A stretch of DNA of 64,000 nucleotides from TC-15 sp034437275 (GCA_034437275.1 DAOTUD010000020.1:1-64000), one strand, 5' to 3'. Numbered from the stretch's first letter, positions 41,869 through 50,961 are shown. Program-made: numbers and translations. Notes: generated by a model from the sequence alone, not told the origin.

Positions 41869-43298
41869 TGTCGAGAAATTCCTTTTATTATCCCCGTTGG
41901 CTGATGCCGACGATTGATGCCGCGCTGGTGCTGCTGGCGTTTGGGCTGTCCTACTACCTGCGCTACGAGGTCCAGTTCTTGCAGCCGGTTGACGAGGCCA
42001 ACGTGGCCCCCTTCCGCCCGTATGTGCCCTACGCCGTGATGTTTGTGGCGTTGATGCTGCTCTTCAACCAGAACGCGCGGCTGTATACCGAGCGCCGGGG
42101 CCGGACCTGGTGGGACGAGTTGTTCGCCATCGGCAACAGCGCCACCAACACCGCCGTATTTGTGATGGCGCTCAGCTTTTTGCTGCAACCGCTGGTCTTC
42201 TCGCGCCTGCTGATCATCCAGGCTGCGCTGCTGGCGGTGGTGCTGGGCGGGCTGTGGCGTGCCATCATGCGCCTGATCCGCAGTGAGATGCGCAAGCGCG
42301 GGATCGGCGTGGACCGGGTGCTGGTGGTGGGGGCCGGGCCGGTCGGGCTGTCGGTGCTGCAAACGCTCGTCGCTCGCCCGGACCTGGGCTACAAGGTGGT
42401 CGGGTTTGTGGATGATAACCCGGATCGCGGCACGACCGATATCGGGCGCGTGCCGGCCTTTGGGCAGGTCGACAACCTGTCGCGCCTGATCGAACGCGAG
42501 CAGATCGACACCGTGATCATCACCCTGCCCTGGCAGGTCCAGCGTAAGATCGTCAAGATTGTGCGCGACTGCGAAAACCACCACGTCCGCGTGCGCACCG
42601 TGCCCGACCTGTTCGAACTGAGCCTGAGCCAGGTGCAGGTCGAGATGATCGGGGGCATTCCGCTGCTGGGGCTGAACGGGGAAACCCAACTGCGCGCCAG
42701 CAGCCGCATGCTCAAGCGCGGGCTGGATATGGCCCTGACGCTGCTGGTGCTGCCCTTTGTCGCGTTGATCATGCTGATCCTGGCGATTGCGATCCGGCTC
42801 GATACGCCGGGGCCGATCTTCTTCAAACAAGAGCGCGTCGGGGTCAATGGCCGGCGCTTTACGGTCTACAAGTTCCGGTCGATGATCCAGGATGCGGACA
42901 AACACTGGGACGAGTTGATCCGCCAGTCCGGCGAAGACCCGCGCCACCCCAAGATCGCCAACGACCCGCGCATCACGCGCACCGGGCGGTTCATCCGGCG
43001 CTTCAGCCTGGACGAACTGCCGCAGATCTGGAATATCCTGCGCGGCGAGATGAGTTGGGTCGGCCCGCGCCCCGCCGTGCCGCAGGAGGTGGAGCTGTAC
43101 GAAGGCTGGCACCTCAAGCGGCTGCGCGTGCTGCCCGGCCTGACCGGGTTGTGGCAAGTCAGGGGGCGCAACGAAGTTCCCTTCGAGGAAATGGTATTGA
43201 TGGACATTTATTACATCGAGAACTGGACGTTGGGCCTGGACCTGCAGATCATCCTGCGCACCGTGCCCCATGTCCTGCTTGCGCGGGGAGCGTCCTGA
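41868..43298 (+). CDS. Polyprenyl-phosphate sugar-phosphate transferase
   Basis: The 476-residue product has five helices (four N-terminal plus one before the catalytic domain), a Rossmann-like CoA-binding-type domain (VLVVGAGPVGLSVLQ) and the C-terminal bacterial sugar transferase domain. The latter shows KRGLDMALTLLVLP, FFKQERVGVNGRRFTVYKFRSM, RRFSLDELPQIWNIL and MSWVGPRPA. It is a WbaP/EpsL-like initiating enzyme that links a sugar phosphate to undecaprenyl phosphate. The following gene starts 2 bases after its stop. Confidence 0.93.
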   Translation: MSRNSFYYPRWLMPTIDAALVLLAFGLSYYLRYEVQFLQPVDEANVAPFRPYVPYAVMFVALMLLFNQNARLYTERRGRTWWDELFAIGNSATNTAVFVMALSFLLQPLVFSRLLIIQAALLAVVLGGLWRAIMRLIRSEMRKRGIGVDRVLVVGAGPVGLSVLQTLVARPDLGYKVVGFVDDNPDRGTTDIGRVPAFGQVDNLSRLIEREQIDTVIITLPWQVQRKIVKIVRDCENHHVRVRTVPDLFELSLSQVQVEMIGGIPLLGLNGETQLRASSRMLKRGLDMALTLLVLPFVALIMLILAIAIRLDTPGPIFFKQERVGVNGRRFTVYKFRSMIQDADKHWDELIRQSGEDPRHPKIANDPRITRTGRFIRRFSLDELPQIWNILRGEMSWVGPRPAVPQEVELYEGWHLKRLRVLPGLTGLWQVRGRNEVPFEEMVLMDIYYIENWTLGLDLQIILRTVPHVLLARGAS

Positions 43299-43299
43299 G

Positions 43300-44499
43300 G
43301 TGCATCCAAAAGACCTGGCCCTGGAATGGGCCGACAGCCAGCAGTTGATCCGTTTTGCGCAGCAGTTGATCCAGACGCCGAGCCTGTCCGCGCAGGAAGG
43401 CCCGGTCGCCCAGTTGATCGTCGAGCAGCTTGAGGCGCTGGGCTTCCCGGCGGTGCGCGTGGACCCGATGGGCAATGTGCTCGTCACGCTGGGGCACGGC
43501 GATGGCCCGACCGTGCTGTATGACGCCCATCTGGACACCGTCGCCGCTACCACGCCCGAACACTGGCCGCATCCGCCCCACGACGCGGTGATCGCCGGCG
43601 AGATGCTCTACGGGCTGGGGGCCATCGACATGAAAAGCGCGCTGGCCGCCATGATCTATGGTGCGCGCCAACTGCTGCCGCACCAGGACGATCTACGCGG
43701 GCAGTTGGTGCTGGCGTTCGTGGTGCAGGAGGAGCCGTGCGAAGGGCTGGCGATCCGCTACGTGGTCGAGGAGGACGGCATCCAGCCGGATTACGTCGTG
43801 TTGGGCGAACCGACGAATCTCCAGATCAGCCGGGGCCAGCGCGGGCGCGTGATGTTCAAGGTGACGGTCGAGGGCGAAGCGTCGCACGGCAGCCAGCCGG
43901 CGTTGGGCCGCAACGCGATCTATGCGGCGGCGCGGCTGGTGTTCGCGGTGCAGTTGATGGCCGACGACCTGCCCCAGGACCCGTTCCTGGGGCCGGGCAC
44001 GATTGCCGTGACGGGCATCGAAAGCCTGGCGGGCAGCCTGAACGCGATCCCCGACCGCTGCAAACTCTACCTGGACCGGCGGCTGACGCTGGGCGAGACG
44101 GTCAACGCGGCCCAGGCGCAACTCGAAAGCCTGATCCGGCGCGAAAACATCCCGGCCACCGTGCAGATCACCACCTACGACGAGCCGTCCTATACCGGGC
44201 TGGTGCGCGTGGCGCGCGAGGCGCATCCCGCCTGGGTGCTGGACCGGTCGCACCCGCTGCTGGCCGCGCTCCAGCACACGATCCAGGCGGTGCAGGGGCA
44301 CACCCCGGCGCTGGGGAACTGGCCGTTTTCAACCGACGGGGTGTACACGATGGGCCAGGCCAGCATTCCGACGGTCGGCTTTGGCCCCGGCGACCCGAAC
44401 CTGGCCCACACCAGCCGGGAAGCCGTCCGCCTGGACGACATCAAGACCGCCGCGCATGTGTATGCTGCGCTGGCGGCGGCGCTGCTGCTCCCCGGCTGA
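43300..44499 (+). CDS. M20-family metallopeptidase
   Basis: GTG 43300 was chosen with CGGGGAG upstream; an ATG at 43270 would overlap the previous gene by 29 bases. The 399-residue product has dinuclear zinc-site motifs: YDAHLDTV (His, Asp), GAIDMKSALAAM, QEEPCEG with the catalytic Glu, and late H-x-SRE. It resembles the YgeY/ArgE/DapE branch acting on N-acyl amino acids or dipeptides. A dimerisation domain is inserted after about 180. Confidence 0.9.
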   Translation: MHPKDLALEWADSQQLIRFAQQLIQTPSLSAQEGPVAQLIVEQLEALGFPAVRVDPMGNVLVTLGHGDGPTVLYDAHLDTVAATTPEHWPHPPHDAVIAGEMLYGLGAIDMKSALAAMIYGARQLLPHQDDLRGQLVLAFVVQEEPCEGLAIRYVVEEDGIQPDYVVLGEPTNLQISRGQRGRVMFKVTVEGEASHGSQPALGRNAIYAAARLVFAVQLMADDLPQDPFLGPGTIAVTGIESLAGSLNAIPDRCKLYLDRRLTLGETVNAAQAQLESLIRRENIPATVQITTYDEPSYTGLVRVAREAHPAWVLDRSHPLLAALQHTIQAVQGHTPALGNWPFSTDGVYTMGQASIPTVGFGPGDPNLAHTSREAVRLDDIKTAAHVYAALAAALLLPG

Positions 44500-44566
44500 G
44501 CGCGCAACCTGCCCCGGTTCGCGTGCGTATAGGTGTATATATCCGCGCGATCACGAAGGTGGAAAA

Positions 44567-45004
44567 ATGGCTGAATACGGAAAACCCAAGCGGAAACATG
44601 GCGTGATGCCGTCGGATGACGAGCGCATCCTGGCGGCGGTGTCGCACGGCTCATTTATCTTTGGGTTTGGCATCATCGTCCCGTTGATCATCTGGCTGTT
44701 GCAGCGCGAGCAGTCGGCGTATGTGCGCTTCCAGGCCTTGCAGGCGGCGCTGTGGCAGTTGCTGCTGGTGGCGATCGGCGGCGCGATCGGCGTGTGTGCG
44801 TTTCCCTTTGTGTGTGCATCTGGCGCGTTAGCCGATGCCGGCAACGGTGGCCCGGTGTTTTGCTTCCCGTGCAGCACGTGCGGGATCGGCACGCTGACGC
44901 TGCTGGCGATGGCGCTCAGCCTGTACGCCACCGTCAAGACGTTCCTGGGCCACGATTTCCGCTATCCGCTGCTGGGGAACTGGCTGCGCCGCAACTATCG
45001 CTAG
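44567..45004 (+). CDS. DUF4870-type membrane protein
   Basis: The 145-residue product has AAGGTGG upstream of the ATG. It has three to four hydrophobic segments and the family signature ERILAAVSHGSFIFG...VPLIIWLLQRE followed by VRFQALQAALWQ. A Cys-rich loop (CAFPFVCASG, CFPCSTCG) between helices is unusual and could be a metal site or just a loop. Function unknown for the family. Confidence 0.8.
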   Translation: MAEYGKPKRKHGVMPSDDERILAAVSHGSFIFGFGIIVPLIIWLLQREQSAYVRFQALQAALWQLLLVAIGGAIGVCAFPFVCASGALADAGNGGPVFCFPCSTCGIGTLTLLAMALSLYATVKTFLGHDFRYPLLGNWLRRNYR

Positions 45005-45052
45005 CGATGCACGCTGGCCTGCCCGTGCCCGGGCGGGCCGGTGTGTTCCAAA

Positions 45053-45107
45053 CTTCACAACTTCCCCTGAGTTTCTTCACGGCTTCTTCACATTCCTGCC
45101 TTATGCT
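45053..45107 (+). promoter_or_regulatory. Promoter with 11-base-phased CTTCAC repeats
   Basis: CTTCAC occurs at 45053, 45075 and 45086, all in 11-base register (the copy expected at 45064 is degenerate). TATGCT (45102-45107) begins 10 bases after the last repeat, replacing a normal -35 box. This is the arrangement of OmpR/PhoB-type activator sites. The response regulator gene at 46698 is in the same gene group, so autoregulation is likely. Confidence 0.6.
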
Positions 45108-45149
45108 GGTCACAACATGGACGAAAAACAGCGATAAGGACGGGAGGCA

Positions 45150-45734
45150 ATGTCAAGACGAACCCGAATGAACTGGTTGATCGATGCGGCGGTGTTTGTG
45201 GGCGCGGTGCTGGCCATGCTCTCTGGCGTATATTTTCTATACCTGCCCTCCGGCGGCTACCAGGGCAGCGACAACGCCGCGTATGGCGTCACCATCCTGG
45301 GCGAGCGCGCTACCTGGAGCGACCTGCACACCTGGGGCGGCGTGCTGATGATCGCGGCGGTGCTGGTGCATCTTGTCTTTCACTGGGAGTGGGTGAAGAT
45401 GATGGCCCGGCGCATCGTCAAGCGGGCGCGCATGTCCAAAGGGGCCAGGATCAACCTGGTCGTCGATATGCTGGTCGCACTGAGCTTCGTGCTGACGGCG
45501 GCCTCCGGGCTGTACTTTCTGTTTGCGCCGTCGGGTGGCTACCAGGGCGGGCGCAACCCGGGGTGGGATGCGGGCTTCGTGTTCAGCCGGACTACCTGGG
45601 ACCTGATCCACACCTGGTCCGGGGTGGCGCTGATCGTGACGGCACTGCTGCACATCGCCATTCATTGGCGCTGGATCAAGAAGGTGACGGTTAAGCTTTT
45701 TGCGTCGTTGTGGCCTCAACCGGCCACCTCGTAA
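45150..45734 (+). CDS. DUF4405-type cytochrome b-like membrane protein
   Basis: The 194-residue product is a tandem duplication of one two-helix unit. Each half reads VD/DAAV...SG-YFL-PSGGYQG, followed by W-DLH(T)W-[GS]GV-LH-x-x-x-HW-W. His residues at the helix ends (DLHTW, LVHLVFHW; DLIHTW, LLHIAIHW) are suitable haem b ligands, as in formate dehydrogenase gamma and related quinone-reactive subunits. Haem binding is inferred. Transcribed from the phased-repeat promoter, with the ExtJ-like gene 33 bases downstream. Confidence 0.8.
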   Translation: MSRRTRMNWLIDAAVFVGAVLAMLSGVYFLYLPSGGYQGSDNAAYGVTILGERATWSDLHTWGGVLMIAAVLVHLVFHWEWVKMMARRIVKRARMSKGARINLVVDMLVALSFVLTAASGLYFLFAPSGGYQGGRNPGWDAGFVFSRTTWDLIHTWSGVALIVTALLHIAIHWRWIKKVTVKLFASLWPQPATS

Positions 45735-45767
45735 GCGGAATTGATGGGTGATAGAAGTGAGGGAATG

Positions 45768-46643
45768 ATGAAGAAGATCGTGTTGGGGACGTTGTTAATC
45801 GGTGTAATCGCAGTCTTGGTGGTGGGGGCGGTCATCCGCACCCGGGCCAAAACTGACGACTCGACCGGGGGGCGCGGCGGCGCGCGCCAGAATCAGGACC
45901 AGGATGTGACGCTGGCCGGCCAGGGGCGCAACCAGGGTAACGGCCAGCCACAAGATGACCGCGCCGAAGCCGAGGTCCGTGCCGAAGCCGGCGACTGGCA
46001 CACGCTGCACGGCGTGGTGGACAGCGTGGACGACGAGGCGCTGGTCGTGGCCTGTGATGATGGCCGGCAAGTGCTGGTCGAGGGGATGACCTGGCTGTAC
46101 GCGCAGGAACAGGGATTCACCGCGCAGACTGGCGACTCGCTGACGCTGCGTGTGTTCGCGGAAGATGATGAGTTGAAAGCCGGCTGGATCGACAATCAGG
46201 CCAGCGCGCAGTCGATAGACCTGCGCCTGGAAGATGGCACTCCGTTATGGTCCGGCCAGGGCCGCAACCAGGGCGGCGACGGTGGGGACGGCCAGCGCGG
46301 GCAAGGCGGCGGCACTGGCCAGGGCCGCCAGGGTAGCGGCGCGTCCGGTGGCCTGCCTGCGCCGGAATGGCTGGCTTACCGGGGCGTGGTTGATGCGGTG
46401 GACGGCAACCTGCTGACCATCCTCAGCGACGACGGCGAGACGGTGCTGGTCGCGGGGCATGCCTGGCGCTTTGCGCAGGAGCAAGGCTTCACCGTTCAGG
46501 TTGGCGACACGGTGGCGCTGACCGGCTTCTACGAGGACGGCGAGTTCAAGCCCGGCCTGCTCGATAACCTGACCGGTGCGCGCCAGATCACACTGCGCGA
46601 CGAGCAGGGCCGCCCGGCGTGGTCGGGGCGCGGGGGCGCATAA
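45768..46643 (+). CDS. Secreted two-repeat protein, ExtJ-like
   Basis: ATG 45768 has GTGAGGGA six bases upstream (in-frame codons before it are TTG 45741 and ATG 45765). The 291-residue product has a signal/anchor helix, a Gln/Asn/Gly-rich spacer and two repeats (about 75-165 and 200-285). Each shows HGVVDSVDDEALVV / RGVVDAVDGNLLTIL, then WL/WRFAQEQGFTxQxGD and ends DGTPLWSG / EQGRPAWSG. It is a paralogue of the three-repeat protein at 587-1948. The repeat suggests an OB-like beta barrel; function unknown, with the ExtJ name taken from memory. Confidence 0.7.
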   Translation: MKKIVLGTLLIGVIAVLVVGAVIRTRAKTDDSTGGRGGARQNQDQDVTLAGQGRNQGNGQPQDDRAEAEVRAEAGDWHTLHGVVDSVDDEALVVACDDGRQVLVEGMTWLYAQEQGFTAQTGDSLTLRVFAEDDELKAGWIDNQASAQSIDLRLEDGTPLWSGQGRNQGGDGGDGQRGQGGGTGQGRQGSGASGGLPAPEWLAYRGVVDAVDGNLLTILSDDGETVLVAGHAWRFAQEQGFTVQVGDTVALTGFYEDGEFKPGLLDNLTGARQITLRDEQGRPAWSGRGGA

Positions 46644-46697
46644 TCGCGCTACAATAGGGGGGACGAGATTTTGTGATCGTAGACGAAGGAACAACGC

Positions 46698-47390
46698 ATG
46701 AGCCGGAAAATACTGGTCGCCGATGATGAGCAGCACCTCCTGGATACCGTGCGCGCGTACCTGGAGGATGCCGGGCTGCACGTGCTCACGGCGCGCACCG
46801 GGCGCGAAGCCCTGTTCATGCAGCGCCACGAACAGCCCGACCTGGTGATCCTGGACGTGATGATGCCGGAGATGGATGGCTGGGAGGCCGCCCGCCTGAT
46901 TCGCAAGGAAAGCGACGTGCCGATCGTGTTCTTGACGGCGCGCGTGGACGACATCGACCAGATCACCGGGCTGGAGATCGGCGCGGATGAATACGTGACC
47001 AAGCCCTTCAGCCCGCGCGTGCTGGTGGCGCAGGTGCGCGCCATCTTGCGCCGCGCCTACGGCGATCTGTCGGCGGAACCGGCGATGTGGCGGGTGGGCG
47101 CGCTGGAACTGAACGCCGAGCAGCGCGCCGTCACCAAAGACGGGCGGCGGCTCGAGCTGACTCCCAGCGAGTTCGATCTGCTGGCGATCCTGATCGCGCG
47201 GCCCGGGCGTGTCTTCACGCGCATGGAACTGCTGGAACGGGTGCAGGGCGAGGCGTTCGCCGGGTACGAGCGCACGATCGATGTGCACGTCAAGAATCTG
47301 CGCGCCAAGATCGAGGACGATCCGCGCCAGCCGGACTATATCCAGACGGTGTATGGCGTTGGCTACCGGATGCGCACCGATGATGAATAG
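46698..47390 (+). CDS. OmpR-family response regulator
   Basis: The 230-residue protein has a receiver domain with acidic pair VADDE, phosphoacceptor Asp in LVILDVMMPEMDG (about 54), T in FLTAR and Lys in KPFSP. A winged-helix DNA-binding domain follows (LTPSEFDLLAILIARPGRVFTR, RTIDVHVKNLRAKIEDD, YGVGYRM). It overlaps the kinase gene and probably binds the phased CTTCAC repeats upstream of this group and of the gene at 587. Confidence 0.96.
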   Translation: MSRKILVADDEQHLLDTVRAYLEDAGLHVLTARTGREALFMQRHEQPDLVILDVMMPEMDGWEAARLIRKESDVPIVFLTARVDDIDQITGLEIGADEYVTKPFSPRVLVAQVRAILRRAYGDLSAEPAMWRVGALELNAEQRAVTKDGRRLELTPSEFDLLAILIARPGRVFTRMELLERVQGEAFAGYERTIDVHVKNLRAKIEDDPRQPDYIQTVYGVGYRMRTDDE

Positions 47391-48771
47391 GCTGTGGGTG
47401 CGGCTGGCGCTGGGCTTTTTGATCGTGGCCTGGCTGGCGATTGGACTGCTGGCGCTGGTGGTGCGCGTCACGACCGAAGAGCGCTTCCGGAACTACCTCC
47501 AGCAGCGCGACTCGGCGCTGCTCGATGCGGTGATGATCGGCGACCTGGAAGCGTATTATGCGCAGTACGGCACCTGGGAAGGGGCCGAGGCGTTGCTGCC
47601 CGGCAACCGGGGCGGGGGCGGCAATGATGGGGCGGGCAACCAGCAGGGACGTGGGTGGGGAGCAAGCCGGGGATCGCAGGTGTTCATCGCGGACCCGTCC
47701 GGCACCGTGATCGTCTCGACCGATCCCGCGCGCGCCGGCGAACAGCTTGACGACGACACGCTGGCCGCCGCGACCCGGCTGGAAGTGGACGGCGCGCAGG
47801 TCGGGTGGCTGGCGCAGGAAACCCCCGGCACACAGGCGCTTGGCGAAGCCGAAGACCGGTTCCTGGACGATACCACGTTCTCGCTGGGGGTGGCGGCGTT
47901 GGGCGCGGCGCTGCTGTCGGTGACGTTGGGCATGGTGATCGCCTGGCAGTTGACGCGCCCGCTGCGCACGCTGCGCGAGGCAGCTCACGATCTGGCGGCG
48001 GGCGAATTGGGCCGCCAGGTGCAGACCAACGGCACCGCCGAGATCAGCGAGTTGGGCGCGGCCTTCAACCGCATGTCGCGCGATCTGGCTGCCGGGCAGC
48101 ACATGCGGCAGCGCATGGCCGCCAACATCGCGCACGAACTGCGCACCCCGGTGAGCGTGCTGCGCGGCCACCTGGAAGCCATGCTCGATGGCGTCTTCCC
48201 GCTGGACAGCCAGCACCTCGCCGTCGCCTATGATCGCACGATCCATCTGGCGCGGCTGGTGGACGATCTGCGCTTGCTCACGCGGGCCGAGGCCGGCCAA
48301 CTTTCGCTGAACCGGGTCGTGATCCCGGCGGACAAACTGGCGCGGCAAGCCGTCGAGAGCTTTGGGCCGTTGGCACTGGATTCGCAGGTGACGCTGGAGC
48401 ACACCATCTCGGACGGTTTACCGGCGGTGCGCGTCGACGTGGATCGCTTGCAGCAGGTGTTGGGCAACCTGCTGACGAACGCGCTGCGCCACACGCCGCC
48501 CGGCGGCACGATTGCGCTGGATGTGGCGCGCGTCGGGGGGCATGTCCGCTTTGCGGTGTGCAATACCGGGGAGGGCCTGACGCCGGAACAGGCGGCCCAG
48601 GTCTTTACGCCGTTCTGGCGGGCCGAGGATGCGCGCGAACGCGACAACGGCGGCAGTGGCCTGGGGTTGGCCATCACGCAAACGCTGGTCGAACTGCATG
48701 GCGGGCAGATTCGGGTGGACAGCGCCGCCAACACCGTCACGTTCACGTTTGAGCTGCCGGTGGCTGAATGA
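47380..48771 (+). CDS. Sensor histidine kinase
   Basis: The 463-residue product overlaps the regulator gene by 11 bases. It has two membrane helices (about 8-28 and 165-190) flanking an extracytoplasmic domain of about 135 residues with a Gly/Asn/Gln-rich loop, then a HAMP domain. The H-box NIAHELRTPVSVLRG supplies phosphoacceptor His; ATP-binding motifs are N-box VLGNLLTNALRHTPPGG, G1 TGEGL and G2 GGSGLGLAI. It senses an unknown extracellular signal, perhaps redox-linked given the haem-type protein in the operon. Confidence 0.95.
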   Translation: MMNRLWVRLALGFLIVAWLAIGLLALVVRVTTEERFRNYLQQRDSALLDAVMIGDLEAYYAQYGTWEGAEALLPGNRGGGGNDGAGNQQGRGWGASRGSQVFIADPSGTVIVSTDPARAGEQLDDDTLAAATRLEVDGAQVGWLAQETPGTQALGEAEDRFLDDTTFSLGVAALGAALLSVTLGMVIAWQLTRPLRTLREAAHDLAAGELGRQVQTNGTAEISELGAAFNRMSRDLAAGQHMRQRMAANIAHELRTPVSVLRGHLEAMLDGVFPLDSQHLAVAYDRTIHLARLVDDLRLLTRAEAGQLSLNRVVIPADKLARQAVESFGPLALDSQVTLEHTISDGLPAVRVDVDRLQQVLGNLLTNALRHTPPGGTIALDVARVGGHVRFAVCNTGEGLTPEQAAQVFTPFWRAEDARERDNGGSGLGLAITQTLVELHGGQIRVDSAANTVTFTFELPVAE

Positions 48772-48790
48772 GCAGGCGGGGCGCGCGGCT

Positions 48791-48817
48791 AAAAAAACGG
48801 GCTGGCACAGGCCAGCC
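48791..48817 (-). terminator. Terminator of the minus-strand PRC-barrel-like gene
   Basis: On the minus strand GGCTGGC, loop CTGT and GCCAGCC are followed by CG and a run of seven T. It lies 35 bases past the stop of the gene at 48852. Confidence 0.8.
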
Positions 48818-48851
48818 GCGTCATGGGGCAGTGGCGGTGTAGGGCACCGTG

Positions 48852-49232
48852 CTAGCTGCCGATGAGGTCGTCCTTGGCGACGGACAGTTTGACATTATCC
48901 CCGGTTACGCCGGCGATCTGGTCGGCGATCACGAAGCAGTCCGAGCCGACGAGGCCGGTGTCGACCTTGATGAAGCCGTAGCGCAGCAGCCGCGCGCGAA
49001 TATCCGCCGGCAGCGGCTGGTCCATCATCAGCGCTTCCTGGATGTTATCGACCAGCGTGTTTTCTTTCTTGCCCGGCTCGGTCGCCGATTGGGTTTCGGC
49101 CCCGGGGCGCTCCAGGTCTTCGTCACCGAACTGTATTTGCTCGACGGTCCCCAGCTTTTGATCATCCTTGTCCAGGACCGTCATGCCTTCACGAATCTGG
49201 GCCAATTGCGTGGTTGTTGTCCCTCTTTGCAC
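48852..49232 (-). CDS. PRC-barrel/DUF2171-like small protein
   Basis: The 126-residue product contains IREGMTVLDKDDQKLGTVEQIQ, a PRC-barrel-like opening seen in DUF2171 proteins, then an acidic linker and a second half with RLLRYGFIKVDTGLVGSDCFVIADQI and V-x-LSVAKDDLI. It is cytoplasmic with no membrane helix. Role unknown. Confidence 0.6.
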   Translation of the reverse strand: MQRGTTTTQLAQIREGMTVLDKDDQKLGTVEQIQFGDEDLERPGAETQSATEPGKKENTLVDNIQEALMMDQPLPADIRARLLRYGFIKVDTGLVGSDCFVIADQIAGVTGDNVKLSVAKDDLIGS

Positions 49233-49321
49233 TTTGTTCGCGTGTTGATTGCTACTATCTTATATCATCGCGTGCCGGAGGACATGGCTCAGATGGTGCA
49301 TTTTGCGCTGGGGAGCGTGGC

Positions 49322-50740
49322 CTATGCGGGCCGGTCCAGGAACGTGCGGGCGAACTCTACCAGGCGATGCACGTCGGCGAAGGTGGTGGCAATGCCGACC
49401 GAAACCCGCACCGCGCCGACCGCGTCGTGCACCCGCCCACTCATCACATTGATGAACTCCTCGAACGTCATGCGCTCGGCCCGCTGGAAGCAGCTCGCCA
49501 GTTCGGCTTCGGTCAGCCCGTGCGCTTTTTCGCCCGCGCCGGGATTGCAAAAACACCCGGTGCGCAGCGAGATGTTGACCGCGTTGGCCTGCGCTTCCAC
49601 GTCCCGGTAATCGAACAGCCTGCCGTCCGGGTCGTAGAAATTGACCGTCACCGTGCCGCCGCGCTGCTCGGTGGTGGGCGGCCCGTAGAGGTGGATCAGC
49701 GGCGTGTCGTTGCTGTGCCGCAGCGCCAGCAGTTCGCGCAGCAGCCAGCCGGTCAGCGCGCGCACCCGCGCGTGGATGGTGTCGATGCCGACCCGGGTGA
49801 TGTGCTCCAGCCCGATCTTGACGGCGGGCAGGTTCAGGTAGTCGATGGTGCCGTCCTCGAAGGCCGCCTCGCCATCCTCCAGGTAGTAGCCGTCGCCCTG
49901 CACCGACGCGATGGTGATCGTCCCCCCGGCGAACCAGGGCCGCCGCAGCTTGTGCAGCGTGTCACGGTTGGCGATCAGGCAGCCGACCCCGGTCGGATAG
50001 CCGAAGATTTTGTAAAACGACAATGACACGAAATCCGGGTGCCATTCGCCCAGATCGAGCCGATTGGTGGGCGCGAAGGCCGCCGCATCGAGCAGCACGT
50101 CCCAGCCTTTGGCCTGCGCGGTGGCGATCCAGTCCAGGGAATGCTGCACGCCGGAGAAGTTCGACTGCGCTGGATAGGCGAACAGGTTGTCCTCGGCGGG
50201 ATCGGCGCGGTCCAGGAAGGTCGTCAGCCTGCCGGCGTCGATGCGCAATTCGGGCGGCAGCACGGGCACATAGGTGACCGTCGCGCCTTTGGTCCGCGCG
50301 AACTCGCGGATGCCGTTGACCGAGTTGTGATTGTCGAAGGTCAGCAGGTAGTGGCCGCCGGGCGCAAAGGGGTAGGACTCGCCCACCAGCTTGAGCGCGC
50401 CGCTGGCGTTCTGCGTGAAGATCACGACGTATTCGTCCGCGTCGGCGTTGAAGTAGTCCAGCACGTAGGCGCGCGCCTCCTCGACCAGATCGGTCATGGC
50501 CTGCGAGGTCGGATTGCTGGAGTGCGGGTTGCCGAAGACGCCGCGCCGCAGCATATCCAGGTGGGCGTTGAGCTGGCGCTCGGCATACAGGCCGCCGCCG
50601 GTATAGTCCAGGTAGATGTGCTGCTGGTCGTCCAGGCGGCTGTATTCCGCCGCGCGCAGTGCGGCCAGCCCCTCGTGATCGAAGGCCGGATAGTCGCGCT
50701 GGAAGGCGGCGAAGGCGGTGGGATAGTCTGGCGTGTGCAT
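49322..50740 (-). CDS. Class V aminotransferase / cysteine-desulfurase-like enzyme
   Basis: The 472-residue PLP enzyme resembles Moco-sulfurase N-terminal and cysteine desulfurase proteins. Supporting sequence: IYLDYTGGG, FGNPHSSNPTS, FTQNASGALKLVGE, SNFSGVQHSLDWI, LLDAAAFAPTN and PLP-Lys in SLSFYKIFGYPTG. The C-terminal RTGCFCNPGAGE carries Cys residues in the region used for sulfur transfer. Sulfur transfer would fit the rhodanese and multiheme context, but no partner gene is adjacent. It ends with a divergent promoter region for tRNA-Cys. Confidence 0.87.
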   Translation of the reverse strand: MHTPDYPTAFAAFQRDYPAFDHEGLAALRAAEYSRLDDQQHIYLDYTGGGLYAERQLNAHLDMLRRGVFGNPHSSNPTSQAMTDLVEEARAYVLDYFNADADEYVVIFTQNASGALKLVGESYPFAPGGHYLLTFDNHNSVNGIREFARTKGATVTYVPVLPPELRIDAGRLTTFLDRADPAEDNLFAYPAQSNFSGVQHSLDWIATAQAKGWDVLLDAAAFAPTNRLDLGEWHPDFVSLSFYKIFGYPTGVGCLIANRDTLHKLRRPWFAGGTITIASVQGDGYYLEDGEAAFEDGTIDYLNLPAVKIGLEHITRVGIDTIHARVRALTGWLLRELLALRHSNDTPLIHLYGPPTTEQRGGTVTVNFYDPDGRLFDYRDVEAQANAVNISLRTGCFCNPGAGEKAHGLTEAELASCFQRAERMTFEEFINVMSGRVHDAVGAVRVSVGIATTFADVHRLVEFARTFLDRPA

Positions 50741-50822
50741 TGGTTGTTCCTCTTGCGAAAGTGTTTTTCCAACACGCGATTATACCGGGTCGTCGGGCCA
50801 AAGAAAACCGGGGGAAAAAGTC

Positions 50823-50851
50823 TTGTCAAGTCTCACTCATTTGTGTATACT
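50823..50851 (+). promoter_or_regulatory. Promoter of tRNA-Cys
   Basis: TTGTCA (50823-50828) and TATACT (50846-50851) are 17 bases apart, about 32 bases before the tRNA 5' end. Confidence 0.8.
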
Positions 50852-50882
50852 CGTAGCACTTCACAATTAACATGGCCAACAT

Positions 50883-50953
50883 GGCGACGTTGCCAAGTGG
50901 TAAGGCAAGGGTCTGCAAAACCCTCATCGTGGGTTCGATTCCCACCGTCGCCT
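50883..50953 (+). tRNA. tRNA-Cys (GCA)
   Basis: The 71-base cloverleaf has acceptor GGCGACG/CGUCGCC with discriminator U, typical of cysteine tRNA. The D arm is GCCAAGUGGUAAGGC, the anticodon stem AGGGU/ACCCU has loop CUGCAAA (anticodon GCA), and the T arm is GUGGG-UUCGAUU-CCCAC. CCA is not encoded. Confidence 0.96.
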
Positions 50954-50961
50954 CTGGATGC

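Noticed and set aside
50883..50953. The tRNA as a selenocysteine tRNA supporting the UGA readthrough
   Set aside because: The anticodon is GCA with a standard 7-pair acceptor and normal length, so it is tRNA-Cys.
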